From Rhodopirellula baltica (GTDB lineage Bacteria > Planctomycetota > Planctomycetia > Pirellulales > Pirellulaceae), in NCBI GenBank assembly GCA_002901265.1, contig PPHI01000094.1, forward strand, positions 62,001 through 126,000: a stretch of 64,000 bases of DNA, in the 5' to 3' direction. Below the pieces are notes generated by a model that saw nothing but the letters and a program-made list of their open reading frames with translations, did not search any database and was not told where the DNA came from. This document shows positions 18,054 through 26,915 of the stretch, piece after piece. The stretch's first letter is position 1. Each line of letters begins with the position of its first letter. A program made the translations under genes and the position numbers.

Positions 18054-19508
18054 ATGCACAACGAGAGTGTCGCTTGGTTGGAAGGGATGTTTCTTCGGCC
18101 GCATCACATGCAAGCCGCAGAACGCAGCATCGATGAAAACGCTCGGCAACAGGTGTCGCTCGACCATGCGTACAACTATGGCATTCGACAGATCAGCTTT
18201 TCTCGTGACGCGATTGCCAACGGCCAGTTCGAACTCTCCGAATGCCAGGCTCGACTGCGTGACGGCACGGTCATCTGGATCGACGCCGCAACGCAACCTG
18301 ATCGTGTTGATTTAGGCAAAGCAGGCGGTGCAGCGAAACGCAGTTTGTCCGATTCCTTTGATCAAGTCGAATCGATCGACGTTTACCTGGCCGTTCCCAA
18401 GCTTCGTCTCGGTCGCCCCAATACGATCGAAGAAAGCGGCGGTCAGCACCGATTTGTCAGTCTGTCGAGCACCGTGGCAGACGAAAACGCGGGCGGCAAC
18501 GAGCAAGAAATCAGCCTCCGTTCGCTGAACGTTCAAATCTTGCTGGGCACCGATAACCTGGGCGGATACGAGACGCTGCCGATCGCGCGAATCAAACGCA
18601 GCGGTGCGGCCGAATCGGCTCCCGAGCTGGATCACGACTACATCCCGCCGGTGCTGGGCTGTGACGCCTGGCCGGAACTGGCCCGCGATTACGTGCGTGC
18701 GGTCTACGATATCATCGGCCAAAAACTGGAGGTGCTCGCCCAGCAGGTCAACACACGCGGCATCATGCAAGGGTCGCCAGAAGCGGGCGACGTGAACCGT
18801 TTGTTGATGCTGACAGCGCTGAATTCGGGATTCGCCGCCCTACGGTCGCTGGCGTTTGCCCGTGGAGTCCATCCGCACGTCGCCTACACCGAGCTTTGCC
18901 GAATCGTCGGCGCGCTGTCGATTTTCCGACCCGATCGGCGTCCGGGCGAGATTCCACTTTACGACCACGACGATCTGGCACGAATTTTTGGCTGGGTGCG
19001 TGAAGAGATCCGGTCGCTGATCACCGAGGTCCAAGAATACAAATTCGAGCGGCGTGACTTTATCGGCGCCGGTAAAGGCCAAGAGGTTTCGCTGGACCAG
19101 AAATGGATGGGCCAAGGCTGGGAATGGTACATTGGCGTTCAATACGAACGGATTACTGCGGCCCAGTGTCGCGACTTCCTCGTTCCCGGTCGCTTGGACT
19201 GGAAATTGGGAAAAAGTGAAAAAGTTGATTTCATGTTCCGATACCGTCAAGAAGGACTGAACATTTCGGAAACGAAAGCCCCGCGCGCTTTGCCGCAGGG
19301 TGACAACTGGCTGTTTTACAGCGTTAATAAAAGCGGTCCGGCCTGGGAAGACCTCCGATCCGAAGACTCGCCACGGCTTGGCGTCCGCTTTAAAGAAACG
19401 CTGATCACCAATTTGGAATCGCTACAAGGGAAAAAAGAACTGCAAATCAACGTCGACGGAATCGAAGGCACGTTGCGTCTAAGTTTGTTTGCGGTCCCAG
19501 TTTCTTAG
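18054..19508 (+). CDS. tssK: T6SS baseplate protein TssK
   Basis: Protein of 484 residues that links the baseplate to the membrane complex. It has the family opening WLEGMFLRPHHMQ, a block with LGGYETLPIARI, and DYIPPVLG leading into the helical middle. Start: the ATG at 18054, with GGAGA about a dozen bases upstream; an in-frame TTG at 18036 sits in that ribosome-binding region. It is the first gene of the plus-strand block, directly after the tandem-repeat spacer, and is followed by tssL and tssM-like as in many T6SS operons. Confidence 0.96.
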   Translation: MHNESVAWLEGMFLRPHHMQAAERSIDENARQQVSLDHAYNYGIRQISFSRDAIANGQFELSECQARLRDGTVIWIDAATQPDRVDLGKAGGAAKRSLSDSFDQVESIDVYLAVPKLRLGRPNTIEESGGQHRFVSLSSTVADENAGGNEQEISLRSLNVQILLGTDNLGGYETLPIARIKRSGAAESAPELDHDYIPPVLGCDAWPELARDYVRAVYDIIGQKLEVLAQQVNTRGIMQGSPEAGDVNRLLMLTALNSGFAALRSLAFARGVHPHVAYTELCRIVGALSIFRPDRRPGEIPLYDHDDLARIFGWVREEIRSLITEVQEYKFERRDFIGAGKGQEVSLDQKWMGQGWEWYIGVQYERITAAQCRDFLVPGRLDWKLGKSEKVDFMFRYRQEGLNISETKAPRALPQGDNWLFYSVNKSGPAWEDLRSEDSPRLGVRFKETLITNLESLQGKKELQINVDGIEGTLRLSLFAVPVS

Positions 19509-19626
19509 TAACGCTTTGTTAGTAACACCTGTTCCTATGTGACGCTTGGTTTCAACGTCGTGTTCGGTTCGGATCAACCATTGCCATCTCGAATTTCACC
19601 CTGGACTTGCCCTTCCGACAGGTTTC

Positions 19627-20265
19627 ATGTCGCCTGAATTTGCCAAAGCGGTCGATCCGATCTTCATGTACGTCTCGTCGGTGATCGACGAGATCGAACT
19701 GAATCACAGCCCCGACCCCGAAGACGTCAACGCGAAGATCCGCGGCCTGTTGGACTCCGCCGAAAACCTACTCGGCGGCGGCGAAGGATGGCGTTTGGCG
19801 AAGTACGCACTTGTTTCCTGGGTCGACGATTTGCTGATCGAAGCGGTCTGGGAAGGCAGTCAGTGGTGGGAACAGAACCGACTCGAGTTCCAGATTTTCA
19901 ACACCACCAGCGCGTTTTCGAAGTTCTACGAACAGAGCCAAAAGGCGTCGCAATTGCCACGCAAAGACGCTTTGGAAGTGTTTTATGTCTGCGTCGTGCT
20001 GGGGTTTCGCGGGCTTTACGGCGACCCAGAAGCCACCGCCCAACACCAGCACTTTGGCGTCCCCGCCTCGCTGGACGAGTGGGCGCGTCGCACCGGCATG
20101 ACGATTCAACTGGGACAAGGTCGACCGCAGATTCGCGAAGCCGGTCGTCCCGGTCTGGGTGCACCACCGCTCGAAGGCAAGTACCTGATGATCAGCTCGG
20201 TGATCTGTTGTGTGCTGCTGTCGGTGATCACCGTCGGTGTCGCCCGCATGGTGCTGGGTGAATGA
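19627..20265 (+). CDS. tssL: T6SS membrane protein TssL (DotU family)
   Basis: Protein of 212 residues from the ATG at 19627 (MSPEFAKAVDPIFMYVSSVI), preceded by ACAGG. The longer open frame from 19546 adds an unlikely N-terminus. The cytoplasmic helical domain shows family blocks YALVSWVDDLLIEAVW, FNTTSAFSKFYEQ and YVCVVLGFRGLYG, and a single C-terminal transmembrane helix (about 184-206) anchors it. It is a DotU/IcmH-type TssL without a peptidoglycan-binding extension. It pairs with the TssM-like protein encoded 165 bp downstream. Confidence 0.94.
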   Translation: MSPEFAKAVDPIFMYVSSVIDEIELNHSPDPEDVNAKIRGLLDSAENLLGGGEGWRLAKYALVSWVDDLLIEAVWEGSQWWEQNRLEFQIFNTTSAFSKFYEQSQKASQLPRKDALEVFYVCVVLGFRGLYGDPEATAQHQHFGVPASLDEWARRTGMTIQLGQGRPQIREAGRPGLGAPPLEGKYLMISSVICCVLLSVITVGVARMVLGE

Positions 20266-20430
20266 CGATGAAGCGACAATCGATTTCTGGATTATTTCGC
20301 CAAGGCAGACTGACTCCGCCCCAATCGCTGGGCCGGTCATTGGCGGTATTCACAATTCAAAGCCGAGAAAACAATCAGTGCGACGCATTCGCTGCCGTCG
20401 CTTCAACGTTATTTGTGAGGACAGCGTAGG

Positions 20431-22122
20431 ATGGGAAGTGCCATTCGAAGTTTCATCGATGCGGTACTGTATCCGTTCCGCTTGATGGCCAGCATTCCCA
20501 GCAGTGTGATCAGCACGCCAAAACGTGTGTTGGGTTTGTCGCTGCAATCGCGTGCGGCGCTGTTGCTTTGGGCCGGCTTGTTGGTCGTCGCGATCGTCTG
20601 GGCGTTCGTTCGATATGATCCCGAATCCCGCGTTCAGTACGGCGGATTTCTGTCCGTCGAGCTTCCCGTGGTGATGCTGCTGGTGTTCGCGATTCCCGCG
20701 ATCACTTGGTACGCACTGAAGCTTTGGCTGGAAGGCGAACCGTCGGAGCATCCCGAGATCGATCGCGTGTGGGACGGTGCTCTCGAAGCAATGCGTGATC
20801 ACTCGATCGATCCGTCCGAGACGCCGATCTTTATGATTCTCGGCCCGGGCACAGTCGATAACGTCAACGCCTTTATGGCGACCAGCAACACTCAGTTTCC
20901 AGTTCGCCATCCGCTCGGTCCGGCCCCCATCCACGTGTTCGCCAACCAACAAGCGATCTATGTGGTCTGCACCGAATGTTGCCAGCTCAGCAAATTGATC
21001 GGATCGCCGCGTGACGCCACGATCGTTCCTGACCAGCTGCCCGGTGCTCCGCCACCACCGTTTTCCCCCAACGCGACGATGGACATCAGCTCGATGGGCG
21101 ACGGAGGCGCGTTCAGCGGACCGCCCATTCCGCCCGCCGCTGCGAATCCCGGTGGGACGTATTCCGACGACGTGCGGAACACCATCGCGGCATTGAACAT
21201 CCCCACACCGAACCAGCCCGCGGGCGGCGACCTGCGTGGCACAATGATGGTCGGCGATTTGTCCGGCGGCGTTCGTGATCCCGGGAAACCTCAAGGCGGT
21301 GGGATTTCGGCCGCTTCGATTTCCTCCGCCGATGCCAGCTTGGCGACCAGCCGGTTGGCTCACTTGGCGAGACTGTTTCGCAAACTTCGTGACCCGCTTT
21401 GTCCGATCAACGGCGTGATCGTTTCGACGCCGTTCCGATTTTTGGCGGACGGATCACAGGACATGGTCAACCAAATCCTGATCGCACTCAAAGCCGACTT
21501 GGCATGTTTACGTGGAACGTTGCGGATTCGCTGCAGCGTCACTCACGTGGTCGATTCGATGGAGATCGAAACCGGGTTCCGTGAACTGGTGCGTCGTGTC
21601 GGGGCCGAGCGGTCGTCTGTCCAGCGATTCGGTAAAGGTTACGGGTTGTGGAATTTGCCCAACGCGCCACAGCTTGATGCGGTCGTGAAGCACGCCTGCG
21701 GAGCGTTCGAAGACTGGTCGTATTTGCTGTTCCGTGAAGGCGACGGGCTGAACAAAGCCGGTAACCGTCACCTGTATTCGCTGTTGTGCCGCATCCGATC
21801 GACGTTCGAACCGCGATTATCCCACTTGATCCAGTCGGCGTATGGGCTCAACGCCTCGGGAATTCAGCTCAGTGAAACCGAGCCGCTCCTGTTCAGCGGT
21901 TGTTATTTCGTCGCCAGTGGCGCGATGCCCGATCGTCAAGCGTTCTTGGCCAGTGTGTTCAAGAAGGCTCAAAACGAAGAAGAAGAACTGGAATGGGGCA
22001 GCGAAGCGATCGCCGAAGAAGAACGGATGCAGACGGGCGTGCGATTGCTGATGGTGATCAACGGGGCCCTCGTGGCGACGATCATCGGACTGTTGGTCTA
22101 TCACTTCAATTTCAAAGATTGA
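20431..22122 (+). CDS. reduced TssM/IcmF-like inner-membrane protein
   Basis: Protein of 563 residues, about half the usual TssM length. Two N-terminal transmembrane helices (about 42-60 and 75-98) are followed by an IcmF-type cytoplasmic domain and a last helix (about 539-559), after which only four residues remain. The large periplasmic domain is therefore absent. The P-loop position reads ILGPGTVDNVN (about 136-146), lacking the Gly-Lys-Thr/Ser of a Walker A motif, and the usual DTAGRY site reads VCTECCQ. A Gly/Pro-rich insert occupies about 195-300. IcmF-like blocks DPLCPINGVIVSTPF and GYGLWNLPN support the assignment. The place after tssK and tssL is that of tssM. It may be a structural, non-NTPase TssM. 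Confidence 0.8.
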   Translation: MGSAIRSFIDAVLYPFRLMASIPSSVISTPKRVLGLSLQSRAALLLWAGLLVVAIVWAFVRYDPESRVQYGGFLSVELPVVMLLVFAIPAITWYALKLWLEGEPSEHPEIDRVWDGALEAMRDHSIDPSETPIFMILGPGTVDNVNAFMATSNTQFPVRHPLGPAPIHVFANQQAIYVVCTECCQLSKLIGSPRDATIVPDQLPGAPPPPFSPNATMDISSMGDGGAFSGPPIPPAAANPGGTYSDDVRNTIAALNIPTPNQPAGGDLRGTMMVGDLSGGVRDPGKPQGGGISAASISSADASLATSRLAHLARLFRKLRDPLCPINGVIVSTPFRFLADGSQDMVNQILIALKADLACLRGTLRIRCSVTHVVDSMEIETGFRELVRRVGAERSSVQRFGKGYGLWNLPNAPQLDAVVKHACGAFEDWSYLLFREGDGLNKAGNRHLYSLLCRIRSTFEPRLSHLIQSAYGLNASGIQLSETEPLLFSGCYFVASGAMPDRQAFLASVFKKAQNEEEELEWGSEAIAEEERMQTGVRLLMVINGALVATIIGLLVYHFNFKD

Positions 22123-22132
22123 TCGGTCAACC

Positions 22133-22510
22133 ATGATGTTCGCCCAGCAGCCTCAACCCGATCCACAACCGGAAACCCAGTTCGAAGATCAACGCGCGCC
22201 GGAAACACCGAAAGCCGTCAACCAACAGCTGCTCAACGACGTCCTGGGCGAAACACTGGCCAGACATCGCGAAGACGGTTCAAAACTAATTGACGCGTTG
22301 GTGCGGCTGCGTCAAACCAAAACGGACCAGCCCTGTGACGAGAGCCTTTTCATCGAAATCGCCGAGCAGGTGTTGCAGTATCGACTGGGCGAGCAGTGCC
22401 GGCGGTTGCCTCGTGAAGCGTTCGAAGAAGTCGGGCGGGCGTTCTGGAATAGCGATCCTTCTCGCAAACGGATCCAGCAATTCTGGTCAAACTTGGGGAA
22501 CGACAATTGA
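22133..22510 (+). CDS. small hypothetical protein coupled to the sigma factor
   Basis: Protein of 125 residues with a Gln/Pro-rich N-terminus (about 1-30), then a soluble mainly helical domain ending in AFWNSDPSRKRIQQFWSNLG. It has no membrane segment and no recognised family. It starts 10 bp after the tssM-like stop, and its TGA overlaps the TTG start of the sigma factor gene. That tight coupling makes a role in the control of the sigma factor possible (anti-sigma or co-regulator), but no anti-sigma motif is visible. Confidence 0.75.
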   Translation: MMFAQQPQPDPQPETQFEDQRAPETPKAVNQQLLNDVLGETLARHREDGSKLIDALVRLRQTKTDQPCDESLFIEIAEQVLQYRLGEQCRRLPREAFEEVGRAFWNSDPSRKRIQQFWSNLGNDN

Positions 22511-23217
22511 GCTCGTCTGAGGAAGAACGTCAAAGCGTCTCGGAGCTGATCGCGGAAGCCCAAGGCTTGGTTCGCTCGCTGGCAATGCGAGTGCATCGAT
22601 CACTGCCGATTCCGATGGATCTGGACGACCTGATCGCGTACGGGCAATTGGGCTTGGCCGAAGCGGCTCAAAAATACGATCCCGCCGAAGGCGTACGATT
22701 CACAACGTTTGCGTATTACCGGGTCCGCGGTGCGATCTACGACGGCGTCTCGAAAATGAACTGGACCAGTCGGGCGCGATTGCGCCGGGCAAGGTTCCGC
22801 GAGATGGCTGACGACGTGCTGCAGTCCGATGCCAGCGCCACCGCGGACGGCGAATCCGATTCGCCAGGTGAATCCGATGCCGAGTGGCTGGGGCGGATGA
22901 CCGAGCGGCTGGCAATTGTTTATTTAGCCAGTGGTGACGAAAATAGCGATACCAGCGGCGTGCTGTCCGAAGCCCCCGACCGCCACGAAATCCCCAGCAA
23001 AGTCGTCGCCAATCGCGAGATGCAGACAACACTGCGGCGACTGGTCGAACAGTTGCCCGCGGATGCCCGCCGCCTGATCACGAGTATCTATTTCGAAGGT
23101 TTTTCGCTGACCGAGGCGGCCGAACGGGTCGGGATCAGCAAAAGCTGGGCGAGTCGTATCCATGCCAAAGGTTTGGACCAATTAGCACAATCTTTGCGAA
23201 GATCCGGTAACGATTGA
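22507..23217 (+). CDS. FliA/WhiG-like RNA polymerase sigma-70 family factor
   Basis: Protein of 236 residues started by TTG within the upstream stop (TTGA overlap). Region 2 is clear: DLDDLIAYGQLGLAEAAQKY, then RFTTFAYYRVRGAIYDGVSK (about 37-82). Region 4 near the C-terminus reads SLTEAAERVGISKSWASRIH (about 201-220). The part between is short and acidic, so region 3 is reduced. The shape is that of the FliA/SigF/WhiG group rather than an ECF factor. A sigma factor inside a T6SS operon would most simply direct transcription of the T6SS genes, perhaps including its own; no cognate promoter could be assigned by eye. Confidence 0.92.
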   Translation: MSSSEEERQSVSELIAEAQGLVRSLAMRVHRSLPIPMDLDDLIAYGQLGLAEAAQKYDPAEGVRFTTFAYYRVRGAIYDGVSKMNWTSRARLRRARFREMADDVLQSDASATADGESDSPGESDAEWLGRMTERLAIVYLASGDENSDTSGVLSEAPDRHEIPSKVVANREMQTTLRRLVEQLPADARRLITSIYFEGFSLTEAAERVGISKSWASRIHAKGLDQLAQSLRRSGND

Positions 23218-23380
23218 TGCCGCTTTCCGCTTTTACGTCTAGCGGCCGCAATCGAGTCGGAGATTCGCGGATCGGAAAGTAAAGAACTTTGAGGTCAATT
23301 TGAAACTTCTTCACAACAATGTGAGCAAGTGACCGAAAATAACCATCACGTTGCACTTTTTTACGATCAAGAAACTGACA

Positions 23381-24541
23381 ATGGCATCCGAACCGACGCT
23401 GGACTTCGACGCACTATTGGCACCGATCTCGGACGACAATCCGGCGGGCGAATACCTTCGACGATCCGATTTTGATCGTCTGCAAAATGCCAAAGACGCC
23501 CGCAACGACGCCGTCGCGGCGGAGCGAAAACAGCGTGAATTCGCCTTGTTCAGCGACGATGACTTGGCTGAGCTCGAAGCCCAGGGGCAAAGTGTCGAAA
23601 CGCCCAGCTCGCCGAATTGGCGAACCGTTCGTGAGCAATGCATCGAAATCCTTGCCAAGCACTCCAAAGACCTTTGGGTAGCAACCTGGCTGATCGAAGC
23701 CAACACGCGACTGAACGGCATTGTCGGGGCGCGCGACGGCTTCAAGCTTGCCACAGAAATCTGCAATCAGTTTTGGGACGGTATCAATCCGCCTTTCGAT
23801 GAAGACGAAGGCTACATGGATACCGTCGCCCAGCTGACCAGCATGAATGGCCTGGAAGGCCCCGGAACGCTGATCGCGCCTTTGGAAGAAGTCGAGCTGG
23901 TGCCGGGATTCGGCGCGTTGACCTACGCCGCATTTCGTGAAGCGATCGAAGGCGGTGGTGAAACCAGCGAGTCGGACTTCCAAAACGCCGTTCGCCAAGT
24001 CGACTTGGAAACGCTCCGCAACCACGAAGAAGACATTGCCCAGGCGATTAGCGAGTTTTCTAGCCTGTGTGACGTGCTGGAAGAGAAATGCCGTAGTGAC
24101 GAATTCGAAGACTGTACACCGCCGAGCAGCCAGATCCGCCGCAGCCTTGAATCCGTCCAGCAATCGTTCGCGACGCTGACCCGTAACCTGCTCAGTGATG
24201 GTGCTGCCGGTGGTGCTAGCGGTGGCGAAGTTGCCGCCCAATCCGCGGACGCCGCAGCGGTGACAGGAATTGCCAGTCCGTCGGCTCCTTCGATCGACAT
24301 CGCCCAGGCTCAGGTGAACAATCGCGAAGATGCCTTTCGGATGTTGATGAAGGCCAGTGAATTTTTTCGCAAGACCGAGCCCCATTCGCCGGTCAGTTAC
24401 ATGCTACAGCAAGCGGTCGAGTTCGGACGCATGGACTTACCGACACTACTGCAAACTTTGATCCGCGACGACGATGTCCTGAAGAACTTCTCCGAACGCG
24501 TCGGCGTGCCCATCAAAGAAGACTCGTACGATGACGATTGA
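23381..24541 (+). CDS. tssA: T6SS assembly/cap protein TssA
   Basis: Protein of 386 residues from the ATG at 23381 (MASEPTLDFDALLAPISDDN); an in-frame TTG at 23351 is rejected. The N-terminal ImpA_N domain is recognised by PISDDNPAGEYLRRSDFDRL, WRTVREQCIEIL and the following WVATWLIEANTRLNG, TEICNQFWDGINPPFDEDEG. The C-terminal part (AFRMLMKASEFFRKTEPHSP, then VSYMLQQAVEFGRMDLP) is the short type found in several TssA proteins, with an Ala/Gly-rich linker between. TssA primes baseplate and sheath polymerisation. A 163-bp leader separates it from the sigma factor gene. Confidence 0.93.
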   Translation: MASEPTLDFDALLAPISDDNPAGEYLRRSDFDRLQNAKDARNDAVAAERKQREFALFSDDDLAELEAQGQSVETPSSPNWRTVREQCIEILAKHSKDLWVATWLIEANTRLNGIVGARDGFKLATEICNQFWDGINPPFDEDEGYMDTVAQLTSMNGLEGPGTLIAPLEEVELVPGFGALTYAAFREAIEGGGETSESDFQNAVRQVDLETLRNHEEDIAQAISEFSSLCDVLEEKCRSDEFEDCTPPSSQIRRSLESVQQSFATLTRNLLSDGAAGGASGGEVAAQSADAAAVTGIASPSAPSIDIAQAQVNNREDAFRMLMKASEFFRKTEPHSPVSYMLQQAVEFGRMDLPTLLQTLIRDDDVLKNFSERVGVPIKEDSYDDD

Positions 24542-24707
24542 CCCCTGATTTTCGCTAGTTTCTTGCTGGCGGCGTCTCGGCAAAAGGTTGCCTCACAGGG
24601 GGTGGTCATTTACAACCGATACCGCTGATTCCCGTTTCGCAGGCAAGGATTTGGCAACCCAACGTTCCGAAATTTAGTGATCCGTAAATAGCGTCTGGAG
24701 AATTGAG

Positions 24708-25223
24708 ATGGCCGAGAGCCAACAGCAAAAGCTAAATCGCGTCCGAAAGCCTCGCGTACACATCACCTATGAAGTCGAAACCGAAGGCGCACAGGTTGTC
24801 AAAGAATTGCCGTTCGTCGTTGGCGTGATGGGCGACTTCTCGGGCGACCCGACCTCCAAGCTGAAACCGCTGAAGGATCGCAAGTTCATCCAGATCGATC
24901 GCGACAACTTCAACGACGTGCTCCAACGCATGACACCAGGCTTGAACATGCGTGTCGAAAACACGCTTGCCGATGACGGCAGCGAGATGTCGGTCAACCT
25001 GGAATTCCAAACCATGGACGACTTCGAACCGGCCAACATCGTCGACAAAGTCGAACCGCTGAAGAAGCTGATGGAAACCCGCGACAAGCTGCGTGACTTG
25101 GCCAGCAAAATTGACCGCAGTGACGATTTGGAAAGCGTCCTGGAACAAGTCCTGACCAACAGCGAACAGCTCAAACAACTCTCCGGCGAACTGGGTGTCG
25201 ACTCGTCTGGCGACAAAGAGTAA
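24708..25223 (+). CDS. tssB: T6SS sheath small subunit TssB (VipA)
   Basis: Protein of 171 residues that pairs with TssC to build the contractile sheath. Family blocks are [58 protein letters not shown] and [13 protein letters not shown]. The C-terminal half is a long amphipathic helical region that forms the TssB-TssC interface. A good GGAG lies upstream of the ATG at 24708. The 166-bp gap after tssA makes a separate promoter for the sheath genes possible. Confidence 0.97.
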   Translation: MAESQQQKLNRVRKPRVHITYEVETEGAQVVKELPFVVGVMGDFSGDPTSKLKPLKDRKFIQIDRDNFNDVLQRMTPGLNMRVENTLADDGSEMSVNLEFQTMDDFEPANIVDKVEPLKKLMETRDKLRDLASKIDRSDDLESVLEQVLTNSEQLKQLSGELGVDSSGDKE

Positions 25224-25291
25224 CCACGCGTTGACCCACCACGTTTTCAATTCACGAACAATCCAATTCCGATTCGAGGAGTCAACTGGCC

Positions 25292-26794
25292 ATGAGTTCC
25301 GGTGAGACCGAAAGCCAACCAGCACAGCAAGCCGAAGCAACAACCGAAGCCGGCAGCAGTTTGCTGGAATCCGCCATCGCAGCGACGAAAAAGACCGAGC
25401 GGTCTCGTGCGGAAGAGTTAATCAAAACGCTGACCGAAGAAGCCCTCAAGGGCACCGTCACGTTTGACAAAGACGTCATGCGTTCGATCAATGCCGCCAT
25501 CGCGGGCATCGACGCGAAGATGAGCAAACAGCTTGCCGCGATCATGCACAACGAGAAATTCCAAAAACTGGAAGGCTCGTGGCGCGGTTTGCAGCACTTG
25601 GTCATGAACAGCGAAACCGGCGAATCGCTGAAGATCCGCGTGCTCAACTGCGGCAAACGTGAACTGTTCAAAGACATGGACCGGGCCGTCGAGTTCGACC
25701 AAAGTCAACTGTTCAAAAAAATCTACGAAGACGAATTCGGCACCCCCGGCGGTGCACCCTATGGCGCGTTGATCGGTGATTACGAATTCACCAATCACCC
25801 CGAAGACGTCGATCTGATGAGCAAGGTCAGTGGCGTCGCCGCGTCCGCGTTCTGCCCGTTCATTTCCGCCGCCGCACCACAACTGTTCGGCTTCGATGAA
25901 TGGACGGAACTGTCCAAGCCACGTGACTTGGCACGTATCTTTGAAAGCGCCGAATACACCAAGTGGAAGTCGTTCCGCGAAAGCGAAGACAGCCGCTTCT
26001 GTGTGCTCACCATGCCACGAACGCTCGCCCGTTTGCCATACGGTGCCAACACCAAAACCATCGACGAATTCGCGTACGAAGAAGTCTCCGTCGGCGACCA
26101 AGGCGAATCGGTCAGCGTCGATCACGACGAGTTCTGCTGGATGAACACCGCCTATGTCATGGGCGCAAAACTGACCGACGCGTTCGCGAAAACCGGTTTC
26201 TGCACCACAATCCGTGGCGTCGAAAACGGCGGTAAAGTCGAAAACCTGCCGACGTACATTTTCAAAGCGGACGACGGCGACACGGACCTCAAGTGCCCCA
26301 CCGAAATCGCGATCACCGATCGTCGCGAGAAAGAACTCAGTGACCTCGGCTTCCTGCCACTGTGCCACTTCAAGAACACCGACTACTCGGTCTTCTTCGG
26401 CGCACAGACATGCCAAAAACCGAAGCTGTACGACCGCCCCGAAGCCACCGCCAACGCGTCGATCAGCGCCCGTTTGCCATACATCATGGCGACCAGTCGC
26501 TTCTCGCACTACTTGAAGGTTCTCGGCCGAGACAAAATCGGTGCCTTCATGGAAGCGAGCGATTGTGAAGCATGGCTCGATCGCTGGATTCACAACTACG
26601 TCACCAGCGATTCGAACCCGCCAGCCGACGTCCGCGCCCGTTACCCGCTGGCCGAGGCTCGCGTCGAAGTCAAGGAAATCCCTGGCAAACCCGGCTCGTA
26701 CAACGCCGTTGCTTGGATGCGTCCTTGGTTGCAAATGGAAGAACTGACGACCAGCATGCGGATGGTCGCCAGCATTCCAAAACTTGGCGGCTAG
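25292..26794 (+). CDS. tssC: T6SS sheath large subunit TssC (VipB), intact copy
   Basis: Protein of 500 residues, the main sheath subunit. The family core is present: [64 protein letters not shown] and, near the end, ETRLPYI-type block [18 protein letters not shown]. The C-terminus reads [19 protein letters not shown], as usual. AGGAG precedes the ATG by several bases. A second, frameshifted TssC-like gene follows after 121 bp. Confidence 0.97.
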   Translation: MSSGETESQPAQQAEATTEAGSSLLESAIAATKKTERSRAEELIKTLTEEALKGTVTFDKDVMRSINAAIAGIDAKMSKQLAAIMHNEKFQKLEGSWRGLQHLVMNSETGESLKIRVLNCGKRELFKDMDRAVEFDQSQLFKKIYEDEFGTPGGAPYGALIGDYEFTNHPEDVDLMSKVSGVAASAFCPFISAAAPQLFGFDEWTELSKPRDLARIFESAEYTKWKSFRESEDSRFCVLTMPRTLARLPYGANTKTIDEFAYEEVSVGDQGESVSVDHDEFCWMNTAYVMGAKLTDAFAKTGFCTTIRGVENGGKVENLPTYIFKADDGDTDLKCPTEIAITDRREKELSDLGFLPLCHFKNTDYSVFFGAQTCQKPKLYDRPEATANASISARLPYIMATSRFSHYLKVLGRDKIGAFMEASDCEAWLDRWIHNYVTSDSNPPADVRARYPLAEARVEVKEIPGKPGSYNAVAWMRPWLQMEELTTSMRMVASIPKLGG

Positions 26795-26915
26795 TCAACC
26801 GCTAGCTGACCGGCGGCATTGCCGCATTCATTTGGTTTCTGCTGCGTCCGGCCAGTCGACTTGTTCGGCCCGGACGCAGACCACCGCGTCCTAAGATTCG
26901 TTTCGGTTTCCCAGC

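Noticed and set aside
24542-24707. Sigma-54 type promoter before tssB
   Set aside because: TGGCA is present but no TTGC at the required spacing.
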